NCBI GenBank assembly: GCA_949128115.1
Contig: OX421965.1
Coordinates: forward strand, 53,624,012 to 53,688,011
Direction of reading: 5' to 3'
Source of the DNA: Anaspis maculata
Lineage: Eukaryota; Arthropoda; Insecta; Coleoptera; Scraptiidae
DNA: 64,000 nucleotides
Shown: one piece after another, positions 26,081 through 37,919 of the stretch
Layout of the letters: each line of letters begins with the position of its first letter
Position numbering within the stretch: the stretch's first letter is position 1
The notes under the pieces: generated by a model
What the model was told of the DNA's origin: nothing
Database searches by the model: none
What the model saw: only the letters and a program-made list of their open reading frames with translations
Position numbers and translations under genes: made by a program

Positions 26081-26419
26081 GAATTGGTGCATATGGAGTA
26101 AAGCACCCGCACTTCAACCAAGTCAGTTGCCGCCGTGTCGTACTCCTGCTGTTAAAGCGCTCGCTTCGTGCTGCCCGCTCGCCGCCGCCATCATCCGATG
26201 TTCACGTGTTGTCACCCGGTGTCCCAGCGCAGTGGATTAAATTACCCATTAGAATTTCACGGCTATACGCCGTTCGCGGTCGTTTTGGATGCAATAAAAT
26301 ATTCCGAATTGCTGGGAATGAAGGATATCGCCGGAGATTGACCGTGGTACCTGGACCAATCCTCCTGGGCTGCCGTCCGCTCCCGACTTGTCACGTCCGT
26401 CGCCGAGTGCTTCTGCGGG

Positions 26420-26990
26420 CCTGTTAGCGAAGAGTTTTAGTCCCCTTCGAGGAAGCTGAGTTAGAACCCGTTTATGTTGCGTCGCGACCCTCCTAGAGGC
26501 CGAAGCGTCGAAGCCCCAATGATGAGCCCCAGCCCACTTGGAAAATGACGAGTCGATTCCCCGGCTGATGTGTCTCAAAGGCCCCCTGGAGAAAGGCGAG
26601 TTGGAACCCTTCGGAGTCGTGTTTTGGTCCCCTTGGGGGCACGTTGAGTCGAGAACCCTCCAGGTTGAGTTTTGACCCTCCAAGAGACTGATGAGTTGCT
26701 TCCCCCGTTGAGTTGCAACCCGTCTCTAGGATGTCGTGTCAGAGCCCTTGGACGTTGAGTCTTGATCCGCCTCCAGGTGTCGAGTCAGAGCCCTCCGACG
26801 ACGAGCTCCAGCCCTTTTTCCAGGTCGATGTGCCAAGGCCCTTCCGGTGTTGAGTTTCGACCCTTCTCCAAGTCGTAGAGTTGGGACCCGTTGACGAAGT
26901 GTTTCGAACCCCCTCCAGGATGCTGAGTCGCGTTCCCTCGACGGTGAGTTCTAGCCCACCTCGAGGATGTCGAGTTAAAACACCTAAATG
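26420..26990. repeat. GC-rich degenerate minisatellite
   Basis: Units of roughly 40-50 bp recur with the loose pattern GTTGAGTT-N-ACCC-N-CTCCAGG, at least ten times, including near 26455, 26600, 26650, 26700, 26755, 26790, 26845, 26890, 26930 and 26970. Divergence between units is high. Minus-strand frames of 144 and 140 codons read through it with repeated DST and RG motifs. I regard these as by-products of the repeat and its GC content. Confidence 0.55.
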
Positions 26991-26999
26991 ATCCAGGCC

Positions 27000-28590
27000 C
27001 GATAGAAATGAGGTTTCTCGTTTCGGTATCTCGTGTGGCGGAGTGATGACCTCGACGGGCGGGAGGTTAGTCTTGGTGAGTTGGGATAGTTGCTTACGGT
27101 TAGGCTTTGTCGTGAAAAATGTATGATGGAGCTCACGCGTGCGTTCTGAATCTGCTTGCACGTGCTGGTATCTGCGCTACTGTCTGCCGTCAGGTAGAGC
27201 CACTTTCAAGCCTCGTCCTTTGTTGGATACCTTCATAGAAAGGTATTCGCGCTCTTGGGCCCTCTGGACTGGGCTTTGTGACTGCGGTACTCAGAGCACC
27301 GGACCTAGTGGGTTAGATCTGGAAACTCGCGGGTGAGCTTCCTCTGCGTTTCTGAAGCTCCTAGTTATTCGGAAAATGTAAATTTTGGGAACTACGTGAA
27401 AAATCAAGTGATTGGAAAAATAGAACCGCGCTTGTATCGGGGTTCGGACCCTGCCGTAGAGTCGCAATTGTTGATCGGATTGATGGAACCCCCCCCCCCC
27501 TCCTTGAAACTAATGATTTTGTTTTAGCGCCACGACCGTTCCTGATATTTCCATATAGAGCTTGTTACGGGAATGAAGACGTTCTTATTCGAAACTGATG
27601 AATTCAATCCGGTACCCAACGACGCCATCGTTCAGATAGGGACTTTGTAAAAATGAATTGTTATTAGGGCTCGATCAGGAATAGTGTAGACGGCGATTAT
27701 TTTGCGTTAGGGCAAAGATTATTTTGACGCCTCTCCGCATCGGCTTTTCGGCGAACACCCTGTATAGTCTATTCTCTGCGTTTTGTTTTTCCTGGCTGCG
27801 GCCTTCTCTCACAAATTGCTAAACACCAACGAACTAGCGCGTATACGGGGCGTGCTCAAAATGTTCTCCACATTAAATTAGTACCTTGATTTGAGTAATT
27901 TGTTTCGCGTACACCATCGGTTCGAAAGTTTTTGGAAGGGCAAAATTTGGTTCAACATTTCCGGTTATAGGCACTTTCGATCACGGGGATCTTTCTGAGC
28001 GTTGGGGGCAATTCACGGCGAAAACAGGTTCAAAGCCCCCACAAAGGCCAGCCATATCCAATCCCTTCCAAACGGGCAAAAGAGAACCATAGCCCAAAAA
28101 GAGCGTTAGCCTTTGAAAAGAGGCTCCACAAAAAGGGGGCCACCGCACACACCGGCCCACAAATCTTAGATTGCATTCGTGGTCGAAGTCACTCTTCCCT
28201 TTGCAGTGCCTTGAAGCCGGGCCTAACACTAACATAACCTCTAACACTAACATAAATGTTGGATCTGATTTAACCACAAAAAGAACTTTGAACCGCGAAA
28301 ACCAGTCAGAATTAAATGTCGGTCAAGGTGTAGAGTCAGGTGTTCGTCGGAGGGTTGGGGTGTTGGGACGTCTGAAATAATTAGGGGAAAGTTATCTCTT
28401 CGGTAATAGGTTAGATCTTTTAGATAATTTAGCCTGCGATGTGAAGGTAGGACTAGGTATAGGAGCGAGCCATTATTTGAACATTTTGAATTGTATATAG
28501 AAGTCAATAGATTGATGTTATGTTAAAAATTTATATTGTGTCTTATTGTGTTCAAACTCGTAGTCAGACCTGTCTCAACAATCTCGAGAA
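27000..28590. other. No assignable gene; unassigned GC-rich to mixed sequence
   Basis: A run of C at 27489-27499 and a foldback-like right terminus GAACACCCTGTATAG at about 27755-27769 are the only clear marks; the partner end was not found. Positions 27960-28380 are GC-richer and open on both strands (98 and 69 codons) but show no domain. Confidence 0.35.
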
Positions 28591-28611
28591 CTCTATCATC
28601 GAACAACAAGA

Positions 28612-28698
28612 AGAGAGGCACAACGGGATGTCGTCCTGATACAAGATGATCATCAGCCAAGCGGTTCCAAAAGCGGGAAAAGTGATTTAGTTCAAATA
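28612..28698 (+). pseudogene. Possible BEL/Pao C-terminal fragment
   Basis: The frame reads RDVVLIQDDHQPSG, resembling the DUF5641 block found after the integrase in BEL/Pao polyproteins (compare GTLVLIKDESAPP in the element at 39736-43344). It is short and ends at a stop, with no neighbouring domains, so it is either a small relic or chance. Confidence 0.25.
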
Positions 28699-29060
28699 AG
28701 TTGAAATAAATGCCAGTATAATGGGTTGCCTACCCATTCAGGGGCCAAGACGATAGCTGGGGTCGTTTCAGTACCTACCTATAAACAGCGTCAGCCATCA
28801 TTGCAACGGTGGCTACCGATTGAATTCCTTTTTTTACATTACTTTTATTATTTATACCAAATTGTACCACGATATCTCGACTACGCAATCATTGGAAAGT
28901 CAGGAAATTAAGAATTACGGCCATTGTGCAATGGAATGTTTACAGTCTTATTTTTGGAAATTGCAAATGTGCACGTTCACTTTTCATTTAATAACAATTT
29001 TTTGTTGTTTGTCGACCTGACCCTTTCTGCACAATCCCCAATGATGTCCTAGGTAGATAC

Positions 29061-29543
29061 ATGGGTAGGTATACAAACAAAAAATACTTAATAGGCACTC
29101 TGCGGATTTGCTTCAGCGCCAAAAGTAACGATTTTTTCTATGTTTCCATAACAAAAATGCCATTTCAATTAATCATACCACCTGCAAATGTTAATTCCAA
29201 CAGTCAATCAATATTGACAATTTTCCTTACGGGCGGGATATTTAAAATGTGCATAGTGCCTATGAGGGAAAGTTGGTATCACATTGTTTTGGACATGTAT
29301 CACTGTATTTTATTTTCGCGTGACTTTTCAATCTGGATTTCTCATTATGAAAACAATTGTTGCAAGAATCAAGCCCATAACAACAAAGCCAAGTTGAGAG
29401 TTAACCCCGAGACAGAAAAACTGACTTATATTGTAATACATGTCCGAAACAACCCGCCGCTTGAAAGATACCGACCGGCTTTACCTATTATAAAAAAATT
29501 TGCTACTGAAAAAGCGTGGGGCGTAACCCACGGGTCCACCTAG
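29061..29543 (+). mobile_element. Possible Helitron 3' terminal region
   Basis: The stretch ends with a hairpin CGTGGG (29515-29520), loop GCGTAA, CCCACG (29527-29532). Seven bases later comes CTAG at 29540-29543, followed by T. This is the classic Helitron 3' end: hairpin, CTRR, and insertion between A and T. The 5' TC end was not located, so the left boundary given is only where an open frame of 160 codons begins. That frame shows no Rep or helicase motif. Confidence 0.4.
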
Positions 29544-29559
29544 TCATACTTATAGCAGG

Positions 29560-31060
29560 AAACACGAGAACTTTCAAAACCTCCCAAGAGTCGGACTACA
29601 GAGTTATTGCAAGAAATGTGGGCTGTTAATAAGAATAAAGTATGGAAACTTATATTTGGAAGAATAACACGCAATACAAGAAACCCAGAATTTCACAAGG
29701 TCCAAGTGGTAACAACAACTTACTAACGACAATCATCGACGTAATTTTTTTTGCTTGAGCAGAAAAATCGTTGAAAATAAAAATTTACGTATTTTTTGTT
29801 TTTGTGAAATTTTGAATATTTTAGAGAGAAAAAAAAGTCAACTTTGATAATTTCACTCCCATTTTCAAACGCATTGTACACGCGCCGTATGTGACGTCAT
29901 CGCGCCCCATCCAATCGTATGGATCGGAGGGTGTGGCCAACTGCGTTTAGAGCGCAGAAATTAACAGTGGCGTTGGAATTTTCTTCAATTTTCTTAAATT
30001 TCTCCATGTAGAGAAACTTGCGTGTAAAGGGCAAAAGCCTACAGATAAAAATGATTTGATAAATTATTGAACAGATAGTTGTGGATGTAACAAAGCAATG
30101 AACTTCAGTTTTGAATGAACTCATTAATGGGAGCCCTTGATTCCTCACCTATACTGTACTACATTGGCATGATAGTATTGATAGTACGCTACTGATCCAA
30201 CCCGCTCGTGCTCGTTTCATGCGTGATTGCGTAGCAACTGCAAACTGGTCGAGCTGTCACAACTCCACTCCAAGCACCTGGCTGACGCGCCGCGAACTTG
30301 CGTTATTGGTCGGAGATTGGTGACGTTCCAAATGCCGCTCGATCTTGACGTTTGAAACTCATCGGTTGATCGTAGCACTTTCCATTATTTTTGTTCAATT
30401 TTGTAGAGCAAAACAAAAGAATATACATATTCAGACGAATATTTATTGTTTGACTTGTGTAATCAAAGGACACAATTAAATAGCAAATTTAAAGTATACG
30501 CTGTACAGGCTCATTCAACTTACCGCTTGAAAACTCAGTAAACTGCGTTCAACTCTATCATATACTGTGATTCGAGTGAGCTGTAACTTTCCGAATGCCT
30601 TCTTTCTGAAGGCGTCGCGTGGCGAGACTCCCAGTCAACAAGAATCACACTAGAGCTGAACGCATTATACTAAACGGTGAACACTACACCTTCAAGGTCA
30701 CAAGATGGAAACTCTAGATTATGCAAATTGAAGTTGACGCTTGGCAGACTTCAAGTGGGAAGGACATTGGATGCTTCTGGTGCATAAACAATTATAAATA
30801 CCAGAAAACTTTAACGGAGCACTGGAATCTCCTGTGAAATCAGGTGGACGCGATAGTAGATTTGGAGGGGATCATTTGAGCTTATGGTGGACAAGTTGTC
30901 ACAAGTTTTTACTAATTTTAAAGGAGTCTTCGCTTTTCGTGACAGCAAAGTGCTAGTGATCTAGTCGGAGCTAGTATTTTGGAAGCCAATCAGCTTCGGT
31001 TACATCCAAAGACTTTGGAAAATTCACTGACTTTATTGCAGCCTTCTTTCAGTTGGTCGA
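29560..31060. other. No gene or clear element seen
   Basis: Mixed AT-rich sequence with no exon-like frame longer than 85 codons and no inverted or tandem repeat that I could trace. TGACGTCA near 29892 is an isolated CRE-like palindrome of unknown meaning. Confidence 0.4.
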
Positions 31061-31061
31061 A

Positions 31062-31187
31062 GTACCGTATGATCAAAAACTGTTCTACTTGCGGTAGGCT
31101 GTGGCCTGGCCAAAATCAGCCTCGTTTGCCTGCCAATGACCAGGCCACAACCTACCGCAAGTAGAAAAGTTTTTGATCATACGGTAC
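31062..31187. repeat. Near-perfect 49-bp inverted repeat hairpin
   Basis: The left arm at 31062-31110 begins GTACCGTATGATCAAAAACT and the right arm at 31139-31187 is its complement with about three mismatches. The loop is 28 bp. A transcript would fold into one long stem. It could be a tiny MITE, an snapback product of replication, or a small-RNA precursor. Nothing in the sequence decides between these. Confidence 0.85.
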
Positions 31188-31348
31188 ATTAGTCATCTGG
31201 AACTGGACGCAAAAAAAGACCTAACTTTGAAAACTTGTAACTTTTGACTGTAATGTCGGATTTCAAAACTTCTTGGACTACGGGATTCCTCCGTGCTTTG
31301 ATAAGCTATCGAGTCATATGACTGCTTTATTTGGTTACTGAATCACTA

Positions 31349-32329
31349 CTATGCAGAGTGTTTCAGCGAGGATAGCAAAAAATCAACTGTGGGTAGATCT
31401 TGTCAAAATATGACGGAAACCTACATACCGTTTTGCAAAGTTCGGCCTAATAACGAAGGATACAGCGTTTCAAAGTTGACTCTTTTCTCGGACTTCTAAA
31501 ATTTGTAACTCAGTGACGTTTTGGCAAAAATTACTCAAATTCAGCACAGACTGATTTGTCGAAACTATCTGTCGATCTCCAAATTTTGAAAGAATGGGGT
31601 ACTTGCCCATTTTTTTTTATTGGCTTAATCGATATCATGGGTAAAAATATCGTACCCGTATTTTTTCTTTTTCCTAAATTCCCAAAATTGCGGCCGTAGA
31701 GCCTGTTTTGAAAATATATTTGTGACGTCACAAATATACAAAAAACTGAACAAACAGCACTGTTGGGTTGAAAACTCAAAAAACTGTTAGAGTGGCATCA
31801 CAATATTTGAAAAATACAGATATGAGAATTTCACTGAAGTTTCCCTACCGTTACCAACACTTTGAAAAAAAAAATCGAAGAAAAATCCTTTTTAACCAAT
31901 GGATATATTTTCCGGAAATTTTCAGGAAATACTAATTATTACTTTTGTTGATGAATCAAAGTATTTCCAGTCAAATCTGATCCATTGGCAAGTACCACAT
32001 TCAACTATTGGTGTACGAGTTATGAGGGTCAATAATTATTTAGAAGCATCCGAAAAATAGTTGACTTAAGGTGACTACTCATAACCTCTACGCCACTGAT
32101 TGAATTCTTTCAAAATTTAGCATGTTGATAAATAATTATGACAAACCAGCTTAAGCTTAATTAAAACTAAATTTGTCGAAACGTTCTTGAGTTAAAAAAT
32201 TTTGAAATCCAAAAAAAGTGAACTTTGAAGGGCTGTATCTTCGTCAGTAGGTCGAACTTTGCAAAATGGTATAGAGGTTTTCTACTCACGATAAATTTTT
32301 TGCTATCATCGCTGAAGCACTCTGTATAG
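31349..32329. repeat. Foldback element, 981 bp
   Basis: The ends are CTATGCAGAGTGTTTCAGCG on the left and the complement of CTATACAGAGTGCTTCAGCG on the right. Arms of about 160-170 bp match with moderate divergence, including the GATAGCAAAAAAT block, AACTTTGCAAAA, and a CCTACATACC against GGTATAGAGG region. The interior holds a copy of the dispersed repeat also seen at 1788-1985, and a GTGACGTCACAAATAT palindrome near 31723. There is no transposase, so it is non-autonomous. Confidence 0.75.
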
Positions 32330-32459
32330 TTAACGATTTTAGAACAATGATTTTTTTGTCCAACTGCGGCATGTTACCGCGTTTTCCACTTGCGAGTAAC
32401 AATGTAAAAATGTACGAAACAGGCATGCGTATACTCTTATATCTACACCAATCGGTGGC

Positions 32460-32524
32460 CTATAATATACACTCTTTTTTGTGTAATTTTCCACACTGGA
32501 TTTTTTCTAGTGATGCTGATGCGC
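32460..32524 (-). CDS. Candidate terminal coding exon of an unknown gene
   Basis: On the minus strand, TTCTTCTCTCAG is a strong splice acceptor ending at 32525. It is followed by 65 bases that read on in phase from the exon at 32724-32954 and stop at TAG (32460-32462). The joined C-terminus is short, hydrophilic and lysine-rich, with two cysteines. The phase agreement and the acceptor quality are the only evidence. I do not recognise the protein. Confidence 0.35.
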
Positions 32525-32723
32525 CTGAGAGAAGAACTTTCGCACTTCCACTACAACAACGCAACACAACACACAACTTTTCTACAAACAGTACCAAATT
32601 CATGAACTAAAAAAGGGGGGCCCCTTCATTTGAGACGCGGCCACTGGTTCCGTGGAGGAATCCATGGAGCCCCTGTAATGACGTCATGCAATATGCAGTA
32701 TATTCTGAACAATCGGTACTCAC

Positions 32724-32954
32724 CTTTCTCGAGGAGTTCATGATAAAAACGGGAAGCCCCATTGGCATCAGGGACAATGCTGGATTGAGTGGTTCTGGAT
32801 TCTGGATTAAGTGGTCTTTGGACAATGCTGACTAAACACCATTTGCTTAGCCCTCTGTATCGCGCAGTGAACATCGTGGACGCTTCCATCATCTTGGCAC
32901 AATAAGGGAGCAGTGGGAGCACCAACCCCAGAACACCTCCAAGTACAATGCCCA
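32724..32954 (-). CDS. Candidate internal coding exon with a membrane segment
   Basis: On the minus strand this 231-base exon ends GAGAAAG followed by GTGAGT at 32718-32723, an excellent donor. A weaker acceptor, CCCTAAG, precedes it. It is open throughout. Its first residues form a hydrophobic segment (GIVLGGVLGLVLPLLPYC) suited to one membrane helix. It continues with a basic, soluble stretch of about 55 residues. Phase 1 at the 3' end matches the candidate terminal exon at 32460-32524. No family is recognised. The next upstream exon, if real, would lie beyond the foldback element at 33011-34845 and was not found. Confidence 0.35.
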
Positions 32955-33010
32955 CTTAGGGACGGTGCAAGACATGGATGCAAGGAAACAAAATGCATGC
33001 AAATTGTCAA

Positions 33011-34845
33011 TACAAGGTGGCCCAACAGATAACACAACAGAGGGGTTTTTGGGCATGTCACTTCATTTTTCTCCCAAAAAAGCTCGGACAGGTCGATTTT
33101 ATATGTCGAGGGGGACATCTGACACATACATTGGCGAATTTCTATCTCAAGCCTCCTTACCCCCACCCACCCCAACTCCAAAATTTTAAAATGACACCAC
33201 CCCACTTGTGAAGCATCAAATCAAAGAGAATCAAATTCTCTTTCTGGTGAGATGTTTTCACAATTTTCAACTCAATTTTCTTTAGTTCAGTCAGCGTCAT
33301 CTCAGATAGCATCGAAGAAGAAAATTTTCGGTGGAAAAAGTTCTACCCGAATTCACCCCTTTGTGTTCCCCCACCCTAACTTCAAAATTCAACAAGACAC
33401 CACCCACTTTGTGAACATCGAATTTAAGGAAAACAATTTTTTTTCCGAAAACATTTTTTTTTTAATTTTCCACCTCTCCATTCCTCTAATAGTAACTTTC
33501 ACCATAGTGGTATACCCAACGCTTGCGCCAAATTTCAACATGCGCGCATGCTCTGATGGCGTCAAATACAAAATTTGCGAACAAATGCTACAAAATCGCA
33601 AGAGAAACACAAAGTTGAAAAATACGCGCCGCAGCGAACAGGGTAATAGGCTAGAGGTTAATACACACTGGTGATTACTTATTTCTCATCAAAAAGTCCG
33701 CATTGTTTATTAAATTATCAATAACTGCGTTTTACATTGATCGGATGTGCGTACGCAACCCGTAATGCAACCCCCACTAACTCTGTTTTCAGTTTGACAA
33801 GCAACGGCCGTGACTTTTCGCTGCTGTCTGCTGTCAACGTCAACTATTTATTCGCCATTTTGAAGTTCGCTTCAAGTGTCGTACGTTTGTAAACAAGTGG
33901 GCCGCTATTCTTGAATCGTGTGAAAAAAGTCCCTGGGAGTTTTTGTTTAATCCGTACTACACTTCTGTAGCTAAAGTTGCCTAAAAACCACGAGTTTAGG
34001 CAACATTCGCTACATCAGTGTACTGGGGAATGTAAAACGCAGTTATTTATAATTTAATGAACAATGCGGACTTTTTGATGAAAAATAAGTAATCACTAGT
34101 GTGTAATGACCTCTAGCCTATTACCCTGTTCGCTGCGGCGCGTATTTTTCAACTCTACGGCGGTTTTTCACGCCATTCTCTAGCATTTGTTCGCAAATTT
34201 TGTATTCGACGCCATTACTTCAGAAGACGAGTATGCGCGCTGATGGCGCGCTGGATAATGAAAGGTACTATTAATTGAACATTCGAAGTATTTTAGGAGG
34301 AAAAGAGGGTTTTCAAACATTTTCAAGAAATTTTGCTCAGGAGGAAAATTCAATTACCTACCTTCAATTTCATGTATCACAAAGTAGGTAGTGTCATTTT
34401 TTATTAAAAAGTTGTGGTAGGGGGAGCTAAGGGGTGAATTTAGGTAACACTTTTTCCACAGAATATTTTCTTTCTTGATGCAGTGCAGGATGACGTTGAC
34501 CGCAATGAAGAAAATTGAGAGGTCAAGAATATTAAATTGGACAATCAAAGAATTTCAGGGAAATAGGGGGTGGGGTTGAAAATTTAAAAAATATTTTGTT
34601 CAGGAAGAGAATCTGATCATTTTCAATTTAATGTCGAGTTTAATGTATCACAATGTAGGTGACGTCATTCGGAATTTTAATATTGGGGTCGGTGGAGGTA
34701 AGGGTGCTAAAGATAGAAATCCGCCAAAATGTTTCAGATGTCCCCCTCGGTTAGTATGAAAGTCGACCTGTCCGAGCTTTTTTCAAAAACATCAGGTGAA
34801 ATGCCCAAAAACCCTTCTGTTGTGTTTTCGTTGGGCCACCTGTAT
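33011..34845. repeat. Large foldback element with arms of about 750-800 bp
   Basis: The ends are TACAAGGTGGCCCAAC on the left and the complement of TACAGGTGGCCCAAC on the right. Inverted matches run inward in order: CTCGGACAGGTCGA near 33080 with its complement near 34770; AATTCACCCCTT near 33350 with 34430; ATTTGCGAACAAATGCTA near 33573 with 34185; and the 33640-33750 block with 34030-34150, which is the best preserved. The loop is about 270 bp and holds a further small hairpin at 33965-34018 (TTGCCTAAA with TTTAGGCAA). No transposase is seen. Confidence 0.8.
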
Positions 34846-35024
34846 GTATCATGGAATAATAATATGGCATTGTCCATAAATCCACCAACACAAATCTACC
34901 ACAAGCACTTCCAACAACCATGACCAATGCCGAAATGGCGATGCCATGGCGTGCGATTTCAATACATTTGAGAGTAAACGCGATATTTGTACATTGTTCA
35001 CCTAAACTGGACTAAGATGAACTG

Positions 35025-35070
35025 GATGTATCCTACTCGCCTAAACTCCAATAGGCGAGTAGGATACATC
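35025..35070. repeat. Perfect 18-bp-stem hairpin
   Basis: GATGTATCCTACTCGCCT at 35025-35042 is exactly complementary to 35053-35070, with a 10-base loop. There is no T run, and terminators of this kind are not expected here. It lies immediately upstream of a GC-rich candidate exon. It may be a fragment of a small inverted-repeat element or a local snapback duplication. Confidence 0.9.
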
Positions 35071-35071
35071 T

Positions 35072-35211
35072 GCGCATGTGGCGAAGGTGCGACGCTTCCA
35101 GAGCATGCCGGTATTGCCGGCGAATCTGATGGACGTTTCGAGAGCCGTCGCGAATCTAATGGCGGCGGTCAATGTGGAATATGCCAGAGAATCGGTGGAA
35201 TGTTCCCGAAG
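35072..35211 (+). CDS. Candidate exon of unknown function
   Basis: A GC-rich open stretch contains an in-frame ATG near 35104 and ends CCCGAAG followed by GTAACA, an acceptable splice donor. Translation gives a helical-looking stretch with MDVSRAVANLMAAVN. There is no clear acceptor upstream; a TAG just before the hairpin arm end could serve. I do not recognise a family. It could be a first coding exon or chance. Confidence 0.2.
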
Positions 35212-35289
35212 GTAACAAGCGGAGTATGCACAGATGAGCCGACCGACATCAGTTTTAAATTCACAGCGACAACAAGCGAGTAGTCGGCA

Positions 35290-37910
35290 AAGTTGAGCTA
35301 GCTAATATCCAATTGCGGAATAATAATTGACATGTATTTAGTAGTATGCAGTTAGAAACAGTGCGTGTTCAAATGTTCGTTTCTCAATTATAAAAGTATC
35401 CAGCGCAAATCCGTAACAATACGTTGAAACTCCTGCGACCAGTGTTTCGATAATATTTCCTATGATTTGGTGGAAAATTAAATCAAGGGAGTTAAACTAC
35501 GCCCAATATGTCAATATGCATATGTGTTTACCAGATTTGATTGACGACTGTTGCAAACTTTTGAAAATAATTTATTTAGGTTGTAGTGTGTACCTACCTA
35601 TATTGAGTTGACACTTCTCATAAATTATTCACCCAGAAAATATCAACAACATTTATTTGGAACGAAGAATGAACTTTTTGCTCAAATTCAGCAAATTCAC
35701 TAACACACGTCATTGTGCCATTCTCAAATAATTGCAGTATTCCCAATAGTAGAGATTACTGTATTTACAAAGGCCACTTGCTTTGTGTACTGTGTTGCTC
35801 TGTTCCCTAATTATGTCAGTGGGTCAGCCCAGCCGCCACCGAAAGAGATAGTGACTGCACCTCTGCTGATGTTCCCGCAACAAACGCTGGAAATTGGTGC
35901 CGAAATTATTCCACTCAACGCTTTCCAATCGCCAACAAGCCAATTCCAGGTTTAAATCTATTGCTCTGACCACAATTGTCCATTCGATTGCGGCGGCCTG
36001 TGTTCGCCATAAACAAGGGTCGAGTGGACTCCGGAATTGTCTTTCTAGTGCCCCATCAGTGATGGTAAATTAGTCTTTTTAGGGCTCGAAATTGCATCCT
36101 GATTATATCTCTCTGGAACTCCCTGTATATTTCAGTTATGTGTCCGCCGACCCAAATATCCCAGTGGATTTATTCCATCGCATGTCCATATTTCGCGCTG
36201 CTAAAGCCTGCTGCTGTATGTGTGTGTATGCGCTGTTTTGCAGCTTACCAACTTTATGTCGTATAAAATTTGAAAAGGGTAGGCGCGCGATAACGATAAA
36301 ACTGTTTTGGGTTTAGCAGTGACGAAAATGAAAATGTTCGTGTGCAGAATGAATTTTCAAACTGCCGGTTCGTTACACTCTCCCCGAGTCCTCGGTTCAG
36401 CTTCGTTTGTTTTGCTTTTATTTTTCACGCACCAGCATACCGTGCACTGCTAGATGATGGGGAGATAATGCGGAAAGCGCGCGGCTGTCAATAAATTAAT
36501 GTGATGTTGCAAAGTTAATCTCTTTGACATATCGCGAGTGGAGGTGTTGGAGTGACAAAAAGGTATTTCACATCAATTTTTATTTCGATGTCGTCTCAAC
36601 TGCAAAAGATGGAGACGTTTGACTAGGTCACGAAAGTCATGTTGACCCAGCCCAGTTCATGTTGCATTTTTTTATTCAAACAGTGGCGCCGCGCCGCTTG
36701 AATTCTCCCAGATCGCAAAACAATTAACAGATTTACAATAATTGCAAACTGAATATCGTGGCCGAGGCTTCAATCTCAATCGGTAGGATAGTGGACAACA
36801 TTAAACTGTGATACTGACAGTAACATGGGTTGCATAATTCTATAGGTACTTCATTTAACCCGGATTCGGTTTTCAGAGTGTACTGAATAGGATTGAGTGG
36901 CGTCACGGTGACAGTTTGACGTCACAGAACACCGGACCTCGTTCTCTATCTCTCTCAAGCGCAAGCGGATGGGCGTTCATAAGAAATTGATAGATCCATA
37001 TGTCTAACTAATGGCCAATTGTTTATTGGAAGTTCAAATGTGGTTTTACTCTAAGCTGAGGTTTACACAAAATTTGCGTTGTATGCACCATAATGGACGG
37101 AATGCTATGACTAATGTTATTCTAAATTAAAATTCAACGTTTTGACATTTTGACAGCGTGCAGATTTGTATCGGTTGCAAAACGGACTTGAAATTCAACC
37201 CAAACTATATTGCTGGCGTTCTTGATTCAGGGTTGCATTTTTTGACGCTCAAATGTTCGGAATTTTTGAATTTTGGTCATGCGCGATAGATATCTCTCCC
37301 GTCTCTCTGAAACGGCCCTGGTCAGCGTTCACGTGGATAACTGCTTTCAAAAGCTTCATGCCCGAAGCTCGATTTTTCCCATAATAATTGGATGCCCTGT
37401 TCCACCCTACCTACAGAGCTCATGAAACAGCGGTAATTCCAGTTTGATGAATGGTGGAATTCCTTGCCGCTGACCGAAGCTCCGACCGAACTTCCCGCAT
37501 ATGGTCGGTTGTTGTGTGTGTTTGCAGCATGGTGTTTTTATCGATTCGCGGACGTCAAGAACAACAAAAACGTTGCTCCGGCCGCCACGCCGTCTAATTC
37601 CGCAAATTGTTGATTCCGGATGGTTCCGGTCTCCTCGGGAAAACTGAACTGTTAAATAATGCACGGTCACTCTACGGAAGTTTCGCCGCCCGCTGCTGCC
37701 AGTACGGCCACCGAAATTATATTTCAGTCCCCAGGATGACGTGCCGGGCGGGATGAGGTCTGCATTTTTTAATATTTCAACGACGCCCCCGCCTATTTAC
37801 AATTATTATGAAACCGGATTATGTTGATTTATTTTTGAGGAGTTGACTCGTAGAGGTGATCCTAACCTAACAGAACATGATACATCAAATTTGAAAAGAG
37901 TGTGCCAAGA
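35290..37910. other. Non-coding; regulatory-like islands
   Basis: Positions 35960-36570 and 37390-37840 are non-repetitive, moderately GC-rich and dense in short motifs (TTTATCGATT, TAATTCC, GGTAATTCC, ATAATTATT). They look more like conserved non-coding DNA than like transposon debris, but this is a visual impression. No splice-supported exon was found. Confidence 0.3.
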
Positions 37911-37919
37911 TTAGTTCGA

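Noticed and set aside
26249..27161. Minus-strand frames of 144 and 140 codons
   Set aside because: They track a GC-rich minisatellite and have no splice support or known domain. Kept only as a finding to test.
31723..31738. CRE-like palindrome GTGACGTCAC
   Set aside because: It lies inside a foldback element, so it is a repeat feature and not evidence of a host promoter.
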